This document shows, piece after piece, positions 9,571 to 18,700 of a stretch of DNA of 58,740 nt; the stretch's first letter is position 1; each line of letters opens with the position of its first letter. Source of the stretch: Planctomycetota bacterium. GTDB lineage: Bacteria; Planctomycetota; UBA1135; GCA-002748355. The notes under the pieces are model-generated. The model had not been told where the DNA came from and searched no databases. It saw nothing but the letters and a program-made list of their open reading frames with translations. The position numbers and the translations under genes were made by a program. The stretch is taken from positions 1-58,740 of the forward strand of contig JACKHW010000015.1 of NCBI GenBank assembly GCA_020638795.1. Reading direction: 5' to 3'.

Positions 9571-10052
9571 GAAGCATCTTCCTCGTCGTCACGACTGCGA
9601 ATCGTGAGCACGGGACACGGTGCTCGGTGCGAGATCTCCTCGGAGTTGTCCCCGAAGAGGAAGTCTTGCAGCAACGACTGCTCGTGACTCTCGACGACGA
9701 TCAGATCCACTCCGCTCTCGCGCGCCTCGCGCAGGACTTCTTGATCGACCTTCTCGCCCACGACGGCGCGACCCGAGGCCGTGACACCTTCGCGCGCGGC
9801 CTGATCGACGAGCTTGGACAAGATGCTCTTGGCATCGTCGATGATCTTCTCGCGAAACCCCGAGTCGCGGCGTCGGTCGGCCTTGCCGTGACGCTGCACG
9901 AGCGCGAGCTGTGACGGCGAGTCCAAGACCGCAAAGAAACGAATGTCCGCTCCGAGCTGTGCCGCGAGCTCGATCCCGTATCGGACGGGCCCGCTGCTGT
10001 CGCGCGTCAGGTCTGTCGGCAGCAGGATCAGCTTGACCGGCTTCGGCGTCAT
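9567..10052 (-). CDS. Universal stress protein (UspA family)
   Basis: A 161-residue single-domain Usp fold. It starts MTPKPVKLILLPTDLTRDS, the usual first strand, and ends APCPVLTIRS, the family's closing strand. The ATP-binding G-2X-G-9X-G(S/T) loop is degraded: the segment reads VESHEQSLLQDFLFGDNSEE, so the first two glycines are missing, as in non-ATP-binding members. The start at 10052 is preferred over the ATG at 10064 because a TATGCT -10-like hexamer (minus strand of 10060-10065) ends only seven bases before it and overlaps the alternative start. It is the first gene of the operon with the lipoprotein and Lon-like protease. Confidence 0.88.
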   Translation of the reverse strand: MTPKPVKLILLPTDLTRDSSGPVRYGIELAAQLGADIRFFAVLDSPSQLALVQRHGKADRRRDSGFREKIIDDAKSILSKLVDQAAREGVTASGRAVVGEKVDQEVLREARESGVDLIVVESHEQSLLQDFLFGDNSEEISHRAPCPVLTIRSRDDEEDAS

Positions 10053-10059
10053 CGAGCGC

Positions 10060-10065
10060 AGCATA
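10060..10065 (-). promoter_or_regulatory. -10-like element of the universal stress operon
   Basis: TATGCT on the minus strand, seven bases before the ATG at 10052, with no Shine-Dalgarno sequence between. This would give an essentially leaderless mRNA. No convincing -35 hexamer is visible. Confidence 0.35.
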
Positions 10066-10211
10066 GCAGGCACCGCATGAACTCCACACGCACCGATTCC
10101 GCACGGCGTGAGGCCGCTCTCCACCGATGGCATCGAGACCTGCGTGCCACTGTGGACGGAGTGTGCGCCCAGCGCCGATAAGACCCTCGTATCACGAACG
10201 AGGACTGCCTC

Positions 10212-11339
10212 TTGCCTGTCACGAACCTCATGCGCGGAGCTCTCGCCGGTGCCATTGCGGGCCTCCTCTTGACCCTGACCTGGCGCCGGATCTTCCCGCA
10301 CGTCGGACTCGTCGCGGCAACTGTCGTCGGCGCCGCGGCGTTCGGGGCAATTCTCGCAGTCGTGTTTCTGTCGTTGTACGACGGCCGGCGACGCTTCGTC
10401 CTCACATCGCTCGTCGGATGGGCAATCGGTGGCCTCGCGTTCTATGGCCTGGTGACGATGTTCGCTCGTTCGACCCAACCGGTCACGGTGACGATGGCGA
10501 TCGCCTCGGCTGCCGCAGGGCTCTTCGGAGGCGCGGGCTTCGGCTTCGGCTGGGGCGGACGCAAAGGAGCGCTGCTGATCGGTGGCGCGTCGTTCGTCGG
10601 GCTTCCGGTGGCGATGTTCCTCGGATGGTGGGCGCTGACACGGGGCGCGACATGGATCGATGCGAGCGGCATCGGCGTTCAACGCATCGCGATCTATGCA
10701 CTCGCGGATCTCGGCTTCGTCCTCTACGGCATCTTGCTCGGTGTGTTGACGCCGCTCTGCGAAGAAGAGTGGGTGGACGACACGCCGCAGACGACGAGAC
10801 GCGAGGTCTCCGGCGACATCGCCACCGCCATCCACGCCGGCACTCGAGAAGGGCGCGCAGCGGCGTCGAGTGGTGGCTACGCAGCTGTCCAGGCGTCGGC
10901 GAGTTCGGCGATCGTCGCGAAGATCACGAACAGGAAAGTCGAGACTGCAGCGCCGCCGCTCGAACCGCGCAAGTTCGAGCCATCGAATCAGTCGGCGCTC
11001 GACAGCGGCGCGGAGTTCGGTGAGGACTCGCTTGAGTTCGACGAATCGGACATCGCGCTCACCCCGTACGAGGAGCAGAATCCGGACGCACTCACCGAGG
11101 ACATGCCCGTGCTGCGCCCGGACTTCGATCTCGGTGCGGCCGGCGGTCGCCCGAGCACCACGCGCAATCTCCACCCCGACTATTCGACCGACGCCGCGTC
11201 GTCGGAACTGCCCGGGATCGGCGGAATGAACGCCTCGAAGCGCCAGCGTCTCGACGTCGAAGTCGAACTCGAGGGGCAGCACGACTCGGCGATAGAAATG
11301 GACCGTGACGACGAGTACGGATTCCTCGACGAGGACTGA
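10212..11339 (+). CDS. Multi-pass membrane protein with acidic cytoplasmic tail, unknown function
   Basis: A 375-residue protein. The TTG at 10212 is taken as start because GAGGA (10200-10204) sits seven bases upstream; the in-frame ATG at 10230 has no such site. The first 190 residues contain about five to six hydrophobic helices (GALAGAIAGLLLTLT; VGLVAATVVGAAAFGAILAVV; IASAAAGLFGGAGFGFGWGG; ALLIGGASFVGLPVAMFLGWW; ALADLGFVLYGILLGVL). The C-terminal 180 residues are hydrophilic, rich in Ser, Glu and Asp, ending DDEYGFLDED, and look disordered. No family recognised. The methyltransferase gene follows 28 bases later on the same strand. Confidence 0.7.
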   Translation: MPVTNLMRGALAGAIAGLLLTLTWRRIFPHVGLVAATVVGAAAFGAILAVVFLSLYDGRRRFVLTSLVGWAIGGLAFYGLVTMFARSTQPVTVTMAIASAAAGLFGGAGFGFGWGGRKGALLIGGASFVGLPVAMFLGWWALTRGATWIDASGIGVQRIAIYALADLGFVLYGILLGVLTPLCEEEWVDDTPQTTRREVSGDIATAIHAGTREGRAAASSGGYAAVQASASSAIVAKITNRKVETAAPPLEPRKFEPSNQSALDSGAEFGEDSLEFDESDIALTPYEEQNPDALTEDMPVLRPDFDLGAAGGRPSTTRNLHPDYSTDAASSELPGIGGMNASKRQRLDVEVELEGQHDSAIEMDRDDEYGFLDED

Positions 11340-11353
11340 CGACCACTCGGCGG

Positions 11354-11359
11354 TATACC
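11354..11359 (+). promoter_or_regulatory. -10-like element directly before the methyltransferase gene
   Basis: TATACC ends eight bases before the ATG at 11368 and lies after the stop of the preceding gene, suggesting a separate, nearly leaderless transcript. No good -35 is visible. Confidence 0.3.
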
Positions 11360-11367
11360 GTACCGCC

Positions 11368-12183
11368 ATGTCCGACCAACGCTACTTGCACGGCTTCACG
11401 CCCGAAGAGCAGGATCGTCTCTATCGGCAAGCGCGCTACCTCGCGCACGAAGTCCACGACCATCTGCCGTTCCGCAATTGTCGCAGCTTGCTCGAGGTCG
11501 GTTGCGGTGTCGCAGCGCAAACCGAGCTGCTGCTGAGGCACTTCCCCGATCTCCACGTCACGGGCATCGACAGCTCTCCGGCCAACCTCGCGGTCGCACG
11601 CAGCCGTCTGACAGGTCTCGCATGGGCGGAGGGTCAATGGGACTTGCACGAAGTCGATGCGACGCGCCTACCGTTCCAGAAGGGACAGTTCGACGGTGCA
11701 TTCCTCTGTTGGATCCTCGAGCACGTACCCGATCCTGCCCGCGTCCTGAGCGAGGTGCGGCGGGTCCTGCGTGACGGTTCGCCGATCGTGTGCACGGAGG
11801 TGCAGAACGCATCCTTCTTCATCGATCCGTACAGCCCCAACACACTTTCGTATTGGATGGCGTTCAACGACTACCAGTTCGAAGAGCTGCACGGCGACCC
11901 GTTCGTCGGCGCGAAGCTCGGGAACCTGTTGCTCGCTCTCGGCTACCGCGACATCCGCACAGAGGTCAAGACGTTCCACCTCGACAATCGCCGCCCAGGT
12001 GATCGAGCGGAGTTCTTGGCGTTCTGGGCCGAGCTGCTGCTGAGCGGAGCGCCGGGACTCGTCGCGGCCGGCAAGGTCGATCCATCGACGGTCGACGCGA
12101 TGAAGAACGAACTCGACGAAGTGGCGCGGAACCCGAACTCGGTCTTCTGGTACAGCTTCGTGCAAGCGCGAGCGATCGTGTAG
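11368..12183 (+). CDS. Class I SAM-dependent methyltransferase
   Basis: A 271-residue cytoplasmic enzyme of the UbiE/Methyltransf_11 type. Motif I is at residues 41-49 (LLEVGCGVA), the acidic residue of strand 2 is in VTGIDSSP, and the post-motif regions read DATRLPFQKGQFDGAFLCWILEHVPDP and VLSEVRRVLRDGSPI (split here into shorter motifs of the family). The C-terminal third is helical and family-specific, probably the substrate lid. The substrate cannot be told from sequence. ATG 11368 is chosen rather than the in-frame ATG at 11305, which would overlap the previous gene. The hydrolase gene follows 19 bases later and may be co-transcribed. Confidence 0.88.
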   Translation: MSDQRYLHGFTPEEQDRLYRQARYLAHEVHDHLPFRNCRSLLEVGCGVAAQTELLLRHFPDLHVTGIDSSPANLAVARSRLTGLAWAEGQWDLHEVDATRLPFQKGQFDGAFLCWILEHVPDPARVLSEVRRVLRDGSPIVCTEVQNASFFIDPYSPNTLSYWMAFNDYQFEELHGDPFVGAKLGNLLLALGYRDIRTEVKTFHLDNRRPGDRAEFLAFWAELLLSGAPGLVAAGKVDPSTVDAMKNELDEVARNPNSVFWYSFVQARAIV

Positions 12184-12202
12184 TCACAGAGATGGAACGA
12201 AG

Positions 12203-12817
12203 ATGAAAGACTGTCTCGTCGATGGGCCTGCGAAGTCGACGGCAACCGTGGTGTTCGCACACGGCGCCGGTGCTGGCATGGAACACGCGTTTCTGCAAAC
12301 GGTTGCTCTCGGCCTCGCGAAGCGCGGATTGCGCGTCGTGCGCTTCGAGTTTCGTTACATGCAGGCGCGCCGCGAGGGGCGACGCCCAGGACCGGATCGC
12401 ATGCCCGCGCTTCTCGAACGGATGCGTGAGATCGCACTCGCGCAGAAAGGTCCCGTGATCCTCGCTGGGAAGTCGATGGGCGGACGCGTGGCCACGATGC
12501 TCGCCGATGAGATCGAGGCTCGCGCTGCCATCGTGTTCGGGTATCCGTTCCACCCACCGGGGAAACCCGAGAATCTCCGCACCGCCCATCTCGAAACTCT
12601 CGAGACACCCACGTTGATCCTGCAAGGCGAGCGCGACACGTTCGGCACCCGCGACGAAGTACCGAGCTATCGCCTGTCGAAACGCATTCGCATCGAATGG
12701 ATCCCCGATGGCGACCATTCGTTCGTGCCGCGCAAGCGCAGCGGGCTCACGCTCGAGTCGAACCTCGAGACAGCCATCGCGGAGACAGCGGAGTTCGTCG
12801 CCGGCCTCGCCTATTGA
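12203..12817 (+). CDS. Small alpha/beta hydrolase (dienelactone hydrolase/Tex30-like)
   Basis: A 204-residue soluble alpha/beta hydrolase with the full catalytic set: oxyanion region FAHGAGAGM, nucleophile Ser91 in GKSMGG, Asp145 in QGERDTFG and His172 in DGDHSF. The short length with no lid domain matches the bacterial KANL3/Tex30-like group. GGAACGAAG precedes the ATG by a few bases as a possible ribosome site. It is on the same strand as the methyltransferase, 19 bp downstream. Substrate unknown; an esterase or thioesterase is likely. Confidence 0.85.
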   Translation: MKDCLVDGPAKSTATVVFAHGAGAGMEHAFLQTVALGLAKRGLRVVRFEFRYMQARREGRRPGPDRMPALLERMREIALAQKGPVILAGKSMGGRVATMLADEIEARAAIVFGYPFHPPGKPENLRTAHLETLETPTLILQGERDTFGTRDEVPSYRLSKRIRIEWIPDGDHSFVPRKRSGLTLESNLETAIAETAEFVAGLAY

Positions 12818-12833
12818 CGGCGTCGCGTTCGAA

Positions 12834-13274
12834 TCAGCGTCCAGAGAAGTGATCCGCGACTCGGTCCATGTCGGACTCGATGCCGCGACGCACCATGGGC
12901 AGAATCAACGGCGTCAGGATTCTCGCGAAGAACTTGTAGGGACGAACCTGCATTTCGAGATGCAGCGCTGTCCCCTCGCCTTCGCTGCGCAGCGAATAGA
13001 CCGTGTCCCAAGTCGTGCCTCCCGCGTCCGACACGAACCGTATCCGCTTCGCGGGTGTGCGTTCCGTGATCCGAAGCTCGACGGCCGCTTCGCGGCCTTT
13101 CATGCGGCGTGTTTCACGAAAACGCTCGACGCGCCCTTCGGCGTCTTCTTGGAGCACATCGATTCCGACGATGTCGGGCTGGATCTCCGCATAGCGCCGC
13201 GGATCACTGATGATGTCGAAGACGGCTTGCGGAGGTGCAGACACGGTCCGCACGGACGTCACAGGCTTTCCCAT
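12834..13274 (-). CDS. SRPBCC (START/Bet v1-like) family protein
   Basis: A 146-residue protein with the polyketide-cyclase/START-like pattern: a start strand (KPVTSVRTVSAPPQAVFDII), the following SDPRRYAEIQPDI helix region, and the closing long helix (MVRRGIESDMDRVADHF). Such proteins bind hydrophobic ligands in a helix-grip fold. It has no signal peptide. A TACGAT element on the minus strand (13281-13286) ends six bases before the ATG, again suggesting a leaderless transcript. It converges with the hydrolase gene with 16 bp between. Confidence 0.8.
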   Translation of the reverse strand: MGKPVTSVRTVSAPPQAVFDIISDPRRYAEIQPDIVGIDVLQEDAEGRVERFRETRRMKGREAAVELRITERTPAKRIRFVSDAGGTTWDTVYSLRSEGEGTALHLEMQVRPYKFFARILTPLILPMVRRGIESDMDRVADHFSGR

Positions 13275-13280
13275 GCGCCC

Positions 13281-13286
13281 ATCGTA
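13281..13286 (-). promoter_or_regulatory. -10-like element of the SRPBCC gene
   Basis: TACGAT on the minus strand, six bases before the ATG at 13274; no Shine-Dalgarno sequence between. The -35 is poor. Confidence 0.35.
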
Positions 13287-13334
13287 GAACGCGCGAGCGC
13301 CCGTAGGCCAGAAAGCGATCGTAGATCGCGACGC

Positions 13335-13805
13335 TCAGCGAGGACTCGCGGCTGCGTTCCGGCGCAGGACGTAGGGCATCGACATCCCCTGTTCGTCGTG
13401 CACGAGGCGCAAGAAGTCGCCGCTGCACTTGCCGCTCATCTGGTCGTCCTTGGACTCACCGTTCTCGAGCGTCTGGACGAGAGAGATGTTCTGGCCGTTC
13501 TGCAACCATGTGCCTTCGTAGCGCGCGGTCGCACCGATTCCCATGTCGCACACGAAGGTGCCATCCGTGCGCAGGTCGATCTGCATGCGCACCTTGGTGA
13601 GTTCGGCTTCTGCGAGCCGCTCCGCACCTGCCGGGATGCGACCGGCGTCGACCATGACAGGAATCGCCGCATCGACGAACGATTCCGTGTCGAGAGTCCA
13701 CGAGCCGGCAACGGTTTCTGGTGTACCTCCACAAGAGACGAACGCGGCCATGAAGGCGGTCGCAAACGTGGCGGTCCGTGATTTCCGAGTCGATCGATCG
13801 CGCAT
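13335..13805 (-). CDS. Small lipoprotein of unknown function
   Basis: A 156-residue exported protein. The start at 13805 (MRDRSTRKSR) is chosen because it places a basic N-terminus and the hydrophobic ATFATAFMAAFVSC directly before a lipobox-like cysteine. The mature domain begins GTPETVAGSWTLDTESF and has GTWLQNGQNISLVQT, a pattern seen in small lipocalin-like or DUF-type domains where a W-containing strand starts and ends the sheet. Specific function unknown. A longer frame reaching 13874 is possible but would bury the signal peptide. Confidence 0.65.
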   Translation of the reverse strand: MRDRSTRKSRTATFATAFMAAFVSCGGTPETVAGSWTLDTESFVDAAIPVMVDAGRIPAGAERLAEAELTKVRMQIDLRTDGTFVCDMGIGATARYEGTWLQNGQNISLVQTLENGESKDDQMSGKCSGDFLRLVHDEQGMSMPYVLRRNAAASPR

Positions 13806-13897
13806 GCGCACGGTATCGGCACGGGGACGCTCACGACTGATTCGCGCGACACATGCTGCGACCCCATGGCACATTGCCGCCAGGGACTCATGAGCCG

Positions 13898-13937
13898 CTA
13901 GTGTCTTGAGTCGCGAATTCGCGACTCAGGACACTAG
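13898..13937. repeat. 40-bp near-perfect palindrome, copy 1
   Basis: The left arm CTAGTGTCTTGAGTCGCGAA (13898-13917) is the reverse complement of the right arm (13918-13937) except for one position. It lies 24 bases beyond the stop codon of the DoxX-like gene. A half copy with 19 of 20 bases identical occurs at 56479-56498. It may act as a terminator or be a REP-like dispersed element. Confidence 0.75.
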
Positions 13938-13961
13938 CTGGCGCCAATCGACACCGCACGC

Positions 13962-15416
13962 TCACCGCGGCAATTCCTGCACCCAGCGAAACTCGCGTTC
14001 CAGGTTGAAGACCTTGCGTACGAGGGTCAGTTCGAGTGGTTCGTCTTCCCACGTGCCGCGAAGCACGAGCACGTCTCGAGGCTGATCCGTGAACTTGACT
14101 CGCTCGGCCATCGTCTTCGCATAGCGATCCTGCGCCTTTCGTGTCTCACGCCGCCGTTCGAGACTCCACGGGGCACTCGACGCGTCCGCAGTGTCGGATC
14201 GCTGCTTCTCCGAATCGTTCGCGGACACCGAAGCCGGCTTGGAGGGTGCCTTGCGTGACATCGGAGCCATCGAGCATTCGCCTCGCTCCAAGTCGTACGA
14301 GAAGTCGAGATTCGATCGCTTGCCGATCGTCGTCTCGAACCATGCGCGCGAATCGTGCTCGACGACGAAGTGCTTCCATCGCGTCATATCCGAAACGCCG
14401 ATGTGCTTGCCGTCCCGCACCATGCGTTCGACTTCCCACACGCCGTACAGCTCCGGCTCGGCTTGGACACGACGTTCTCGAAATGCCATGTAGCCTTCGT
14501 GCGCGCTCCAGAGGTGGATCGAGATCCAGAGGAAACCGAACGCGACGAGACACCCCCCCACCCAGCGATTCCGAACCACACGAAGATCGACCGGCGGCGG
14601 CAAGGTTCGATTGGTCACGAACAACGCGAGCAATCGCGGCACGAACGGCACGAGCAACGCGATCGTGAACAGGAGCAAGTGACCCGAGAAGAGCTTGACG
14701 GGCACTCCATACAAGAAGTTGAGCAACACGACGTTGCCCATCACCGGGATCAACACGAAGCAACCGAGCAACGCCGTGCGATGCCATAGCAGCAACGAGG
14801 CTCCGATGGCTTCACCCAGACCACTGATCACTTCATACGGCTTCGAGAACCCCATGAAGGTCCAAACGAGTCCCATCGGCGAGTTGTCCCCGAGCGGGCG
14901 CAAGAGAGTGCCAAGACTCGGATAGCCGAACTGACTCGCGTAGAGCTTGATGAGGCCGTACCCGAGAATCGAGAAGAAGAGATACCAGCGCACTCCGAGG
15001 TGGAACCACCGACCGAGTCTCTCGTGGGTCGTCTTACGCCTTGCGAACCAGGACCAGACAACGGCAAGCACGAGCGCGAGGATGCCACTCACGAGCAACT
15101 TGACGTAGGCGTGTGCCGTATCACCCGCCCCGGTCGGTTGATGAATGACTTCGAGCCCGACCCAATCATGCGTGCTCAGCCAGGTCGTGACTGCTTTCCA
15201 GAACGCGTCGTACTCGCCGAACCACGACAACGTCGTCGCTGTCCACGCTGGCTCTGCTGAGCCGAACCACTCGTGGAGCATGGCTCCCGCGGACCGTACG
15301 TCCATCAAGAGATGTCTGAAGGGGAACGGAAGCGCGTACAGAACGAAATAGAGCAGCGAAAAACGGAAGAGCACGAGTCGTGCCGTGTTCCATCGTGAAC
15401 CGCGCTTCGACGGCAC
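13962..15416 (-). CDS. DoxX/HTTM-like multi-pass membrane protein
   Basis: About 484 residues from the GTG at 15416, chosen because the first membrane helix (ARLVLFRFSLLYFVLYALPF) follows at once; the frame stays open to an ATG at 15557 with a low-complexity basic lead that looks unlike a real N-terminus. Roughly seven to eight hydrophobic helices are visible, including LLVSGILALVLAVVWSWF, WYLFFSILGYGLIKLYASQF and GHLLLFTIALLVPFVPRLLALF. GLIKLYASQF and the GLGEAIGASLLLWHR segment resemble DoxX-type oxidoreductase-associated proteins. A 190-residue soluble C-terminal tail follows. Function unknown. Confidence 0.65.
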   Translation of the reverse strand: MPSKRGSRWNTARLVLFRFSLLYFVLYALPFPFRHLLMDVRSAGAMLHEWFGSAEPAWTATTLSWFGEYDAFWKAVTTWLSTHDWVGLEVIHQPTGAGDTAHAYVKLLVSGILALVLAVVWSWFARRKTTHERLGRWFHLGVRWYLFFSILGYGLIKLYASQFGYPSLGTLLRPLGDNSPMGLVWTFMGFSKPYEVISGLGEAIGASLLLWHRTALLGCFVLIPVMGNVVLLNFLYGVPVKLFSGHLLLFTIALLVPFVPRLLALFVTNRTLPPPVDLRVVRNRWVGGCLVAFGFLWISIHLWSAHEGYMAFRERRVQAEPELYGVWEVERMVRDGKHIGVSDMTRWKHFVVEHDSRAWFETTIGKRSNLDFSYDLERGECSMAPMSRKAPSKPASVSANDSEKQRSDTADASSAPWSLERRRETRKAQDRYAKTMAERVKFTDQPRDVLVLRGTWEDEPLELTLVRKVFNLEREFRWVQELPR

Positions 15417-15763
15417 GGCCGAGTCGCCCCCCCCTGTCCCGAGCGCACGCGCCACGCACGCTCCGTCAGTGTCTTGTCGTTGACGATGCACGGTTCTCGA
15501 ACATACGGGAGCGGGCGCTCGTCGACCGGAACCATCGAACGAGATTCGACGCGGCAATCATCCCCCCAGCCTGCCCCGACATCCTTTCCGAGACCCTCGC
15601 CCGGGACGCTCCTCAACCGCGCCCCATGGCGAGCGCTTCTCCAGAATCCCGCTACGATGCTGCGCCAGGGATTCGATCCGCAGGCGGTGATCCGATCCGT
15701 CTCTTCTCGTTCTACTCGCCTCCAATCCAACAAGGCCACAGGTTCACTACAGGCACTCGTCTT
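15417..15763. other. 347-bp divergent intergenic region
   Basis: It separates the DoxX-like gene (minus) and the M64 peptidase gene (plus) and should hold both promoters. GCTACGAT with TACGAT at 15653-15658 is a -10-like candidate for the plus-strand gene, giving a leader of roughly 100 bases. No other gene is seen, unless the DoxX-like gene starts further upstream. Confidence 0.4.
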
Positions 15764-18700
15764 ATGAACTTCCACTCTCGCTTAATACCAATCGCGATGT
15801 GCGCGCTGCCAACGCTACTCGCAGCACAAGCCGGCGCACCCGGTGATGCACAGACATCCGCGCGTACGATCCAACTCCTCGTGCAGGGTTCGATCGATCA
15901 AGTGCGCGTCACGTCCGCGTGGACTCGCGACTTCGCATTCGAGACTCTCGCACGCCACGATCAGCCAACCGGATGGATCCGTCTCTACGACGCAAGTGGA
16001 GACGAGCTGACGAAGGTGCACTTCGATCTCAGCACCGTCAATCGCGATCGCGGTGCGAAGAAGGGTCAACAAATCGTGCAAGGCGACGTCCTGCTCGAAG
16101 GCAGCGTCACGCGTCTCGTCAAGATTCCGGATCTCGGTGCGCGGATGGCGTACATGACGTTCGAGTCCATCGAGGACGGGAAAACACTGCAACTCGGTAG
16201 CACGACGCGCGCCGAACTCGAACGCGTGCTCTACACGAGCAAGTCCGTCGGCCCGCTCGGGGCATTGACGGTCAGAACCCACCTCAACAACGGCCCCGTC
16301 GCCAATCGATACGACATCGTCTGCCTCGGCGACGCGTATCGCACGAGTGACGAGACGCAGTTCGTCGCGGACGTCAATGCGTGGATCGCGAACCTGTTCG
16401 CGAAGGAACCGTACAAGACGTACAAGGGCTTCTTCAACGTGCACTCGGTGTTCCGAAACAGCGTCGAGAACCTCGCGGACAAGCCGCTTCCGTGCACCAA
16501 TCCTCCAGTCGTGCGCAACACGGTCTACAACGCGTCGTACTGCGTCGGCGGCACCGATCGTTGCCTCTATATCAGCAATACGACGCTCGCGTCGCAGGAC
16601 GCCGCGATGGCGCCGGACGTCGAAGGTCGCATCGTCGTCTTCGTCAACGACCCGAAGTACGGCGGCTGCGCGTCGACGTTCGCCGTGTCCTACAACGGCA
16701 GCTCGGGCCCCGAAGTGCAATCGCACGAGTTCGGGCACTCCTTCGGCGGTTTGGCCGACGAGTACGACTACGGCCAGTCGGGCACCTACACCGGCCCGGA
16801 GCCTGGCAACGCGAACATCACCGCGGACAGCAACTGCACCAAGTGGCAACTGTGGAAGGGCACCAACGGCATCAACTGCTTCCAGGGCGCCGGCTACTAC
16901 TTGACCGGTCTGTACCGTCCCAAGGCCGACTGCCTCATGCGCAACCTCAACGTCGCGCTGTGTGAAGTCTGCCGTGAAGAACTCGTGCTCGACGGCTACA
17001 CGACGGTCAACCCGATCGAAGCACCCGTCCCGAGCTCGACGAGCGTCACGCTGACGAAGCCCGCGACACAGACGTTCAGCTTCACGAACCTCGTGCCTGC
17101 AGCGAGCAATCCTCGCGTTCGCTGGTACGTCGACAACGTGTTGCAGCAGAGCGGCAGCAGCGCGAGCTACAACCTCGCGAGCAACGCGCTCAGCGCCGGC
17201 ACGCACAGTCTGCGCCTCGAAGTCTTCGACCAGACCACGATGGTGCGCAAGGACACCGCCAACAAGCGCACGCGCACGCGCACATGGTCCGTGATCATCC
17301 GCGACGGTGGCGACTACACGACCTATGGTGTCGGCTGCGCGGGTACTGGTCCATCTGGCAACGGTGCCGTGGGACCAAAAGCGTTCACATCGCAGTTCGG
17401 CGACACGGCCAACTCCTATCCGCTCGGCAAATCGGACATTCGCTATCAACAGGTCTTCATTGGCAGCGAGATCGGAGCGCGGACGATCGGCGGAATCGCA
17501 TTCCGTCATGACCAAACGACGAGCGCACCCGCCGGCAGCACGCCCGTGCGTGTTCGCATCGGACATACGACGCTCACGCCAGCGACGATCGGCACGGCGT
17601 CGACGTTCGCGTCCAACTTCAACAGCGGGGCTTCGGTTCTCGTCTACGACGGAATCTACTCGTGGCCAGCCAACTCGCCGCTCAACAACGACGCGAGCTC
17701 GTTCGTGCCGACAATCACGTTCACGCAGCCGTTCACATTCGACGGGACCCGCAACTTGCTCGTCGAAATCGAGAACCTCGGATCGACGAACTTCAACTGC
17801 TACATGGACGCCTTCTCGTCGGGCAACTCGACGCGCATCTGGGCGACGCCGAGTGCGGCGACACCGACAGGCATCAATCGCAACTACGGCATCGTGATGT
17901 GCTTCCTCGACGCGCCCGCGGGTCAAGTCCTGCCGGCAGCCTACAAGTCGACGATCGGCACCTCGCAGAACAGCTACCCGTTCGGCTGGTCACCGCTGCG
18001 CTACCAACAAGTCTTCGACGGTGCGGAGACGCAAAGCGCGATCTTCACGGGTATCAGCCTGCGCTACGGTTCGTACTCGGGCACCAATGCCGGTGGCGCG
18101 CGTCAACTCGCGCTCTGGCTCGGCGACACGTCCTTCACGCCAGCAACGCTGACGACGACGTACGACAGCAACTTCGTGTCCGGAACCAAGCGAAGCGTCT
18201 TCACCGGAACGGTCAACTTGCCGACGGTCACGGGCGCCAACAGCAATCCGAGCCTGTGGCAGTTCCACGTTCCGTTCACCGCCCCGTACGTGCACACGCG
18301 CAACGCGAGTCGAGACCTCCTGATCGAAGTCATCAACTCGAGCGCCAACGCGCTGGGCAACTACCTCGACGCGACGTCGAGCGGCAACACGACCCGCCTC
18401 TACGCATCGTCGACGACGGCAACGACCGGATCGCTGGGTCAGAGTTACGGCCTCGTGATGCGTTTCAACACGTCGGGTCGCGCGGGCTCGACGCCGGTCG
18501 CTCTCGACCACGTCGGTGTGCCGACGCTCGGAAACAGCTTCCAGATCACGCTCGCCAACGCACCAGCAGGCGCACTGGCCGCGATCTGGGTCGGCTTCAC
18601 GAAGACGAACATCCCGCTGCCGTCGACTCTGGCGCCGGGCTGCTCGCTCTACGCGTCGCTCGACGTCTTCCCGCTGACTGGGCGTGTCGCCGACTCGTCG

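Noticed and set aside
10053..11369. Long minus-strand extension of the universal stress protein
   Set aside because: The extension lies antisense to the membrane protein gene and is composed of charged low-complexity residues; the Usp fold starts at 10052.
15815..17926. 703-codon open frame on the minus strand within the M64 gene
   Set aside because: It is an antisense shadow of the M64 gene, Arg/Val/Ala-rich with no domain, as is common in GC-rich coding DNA.
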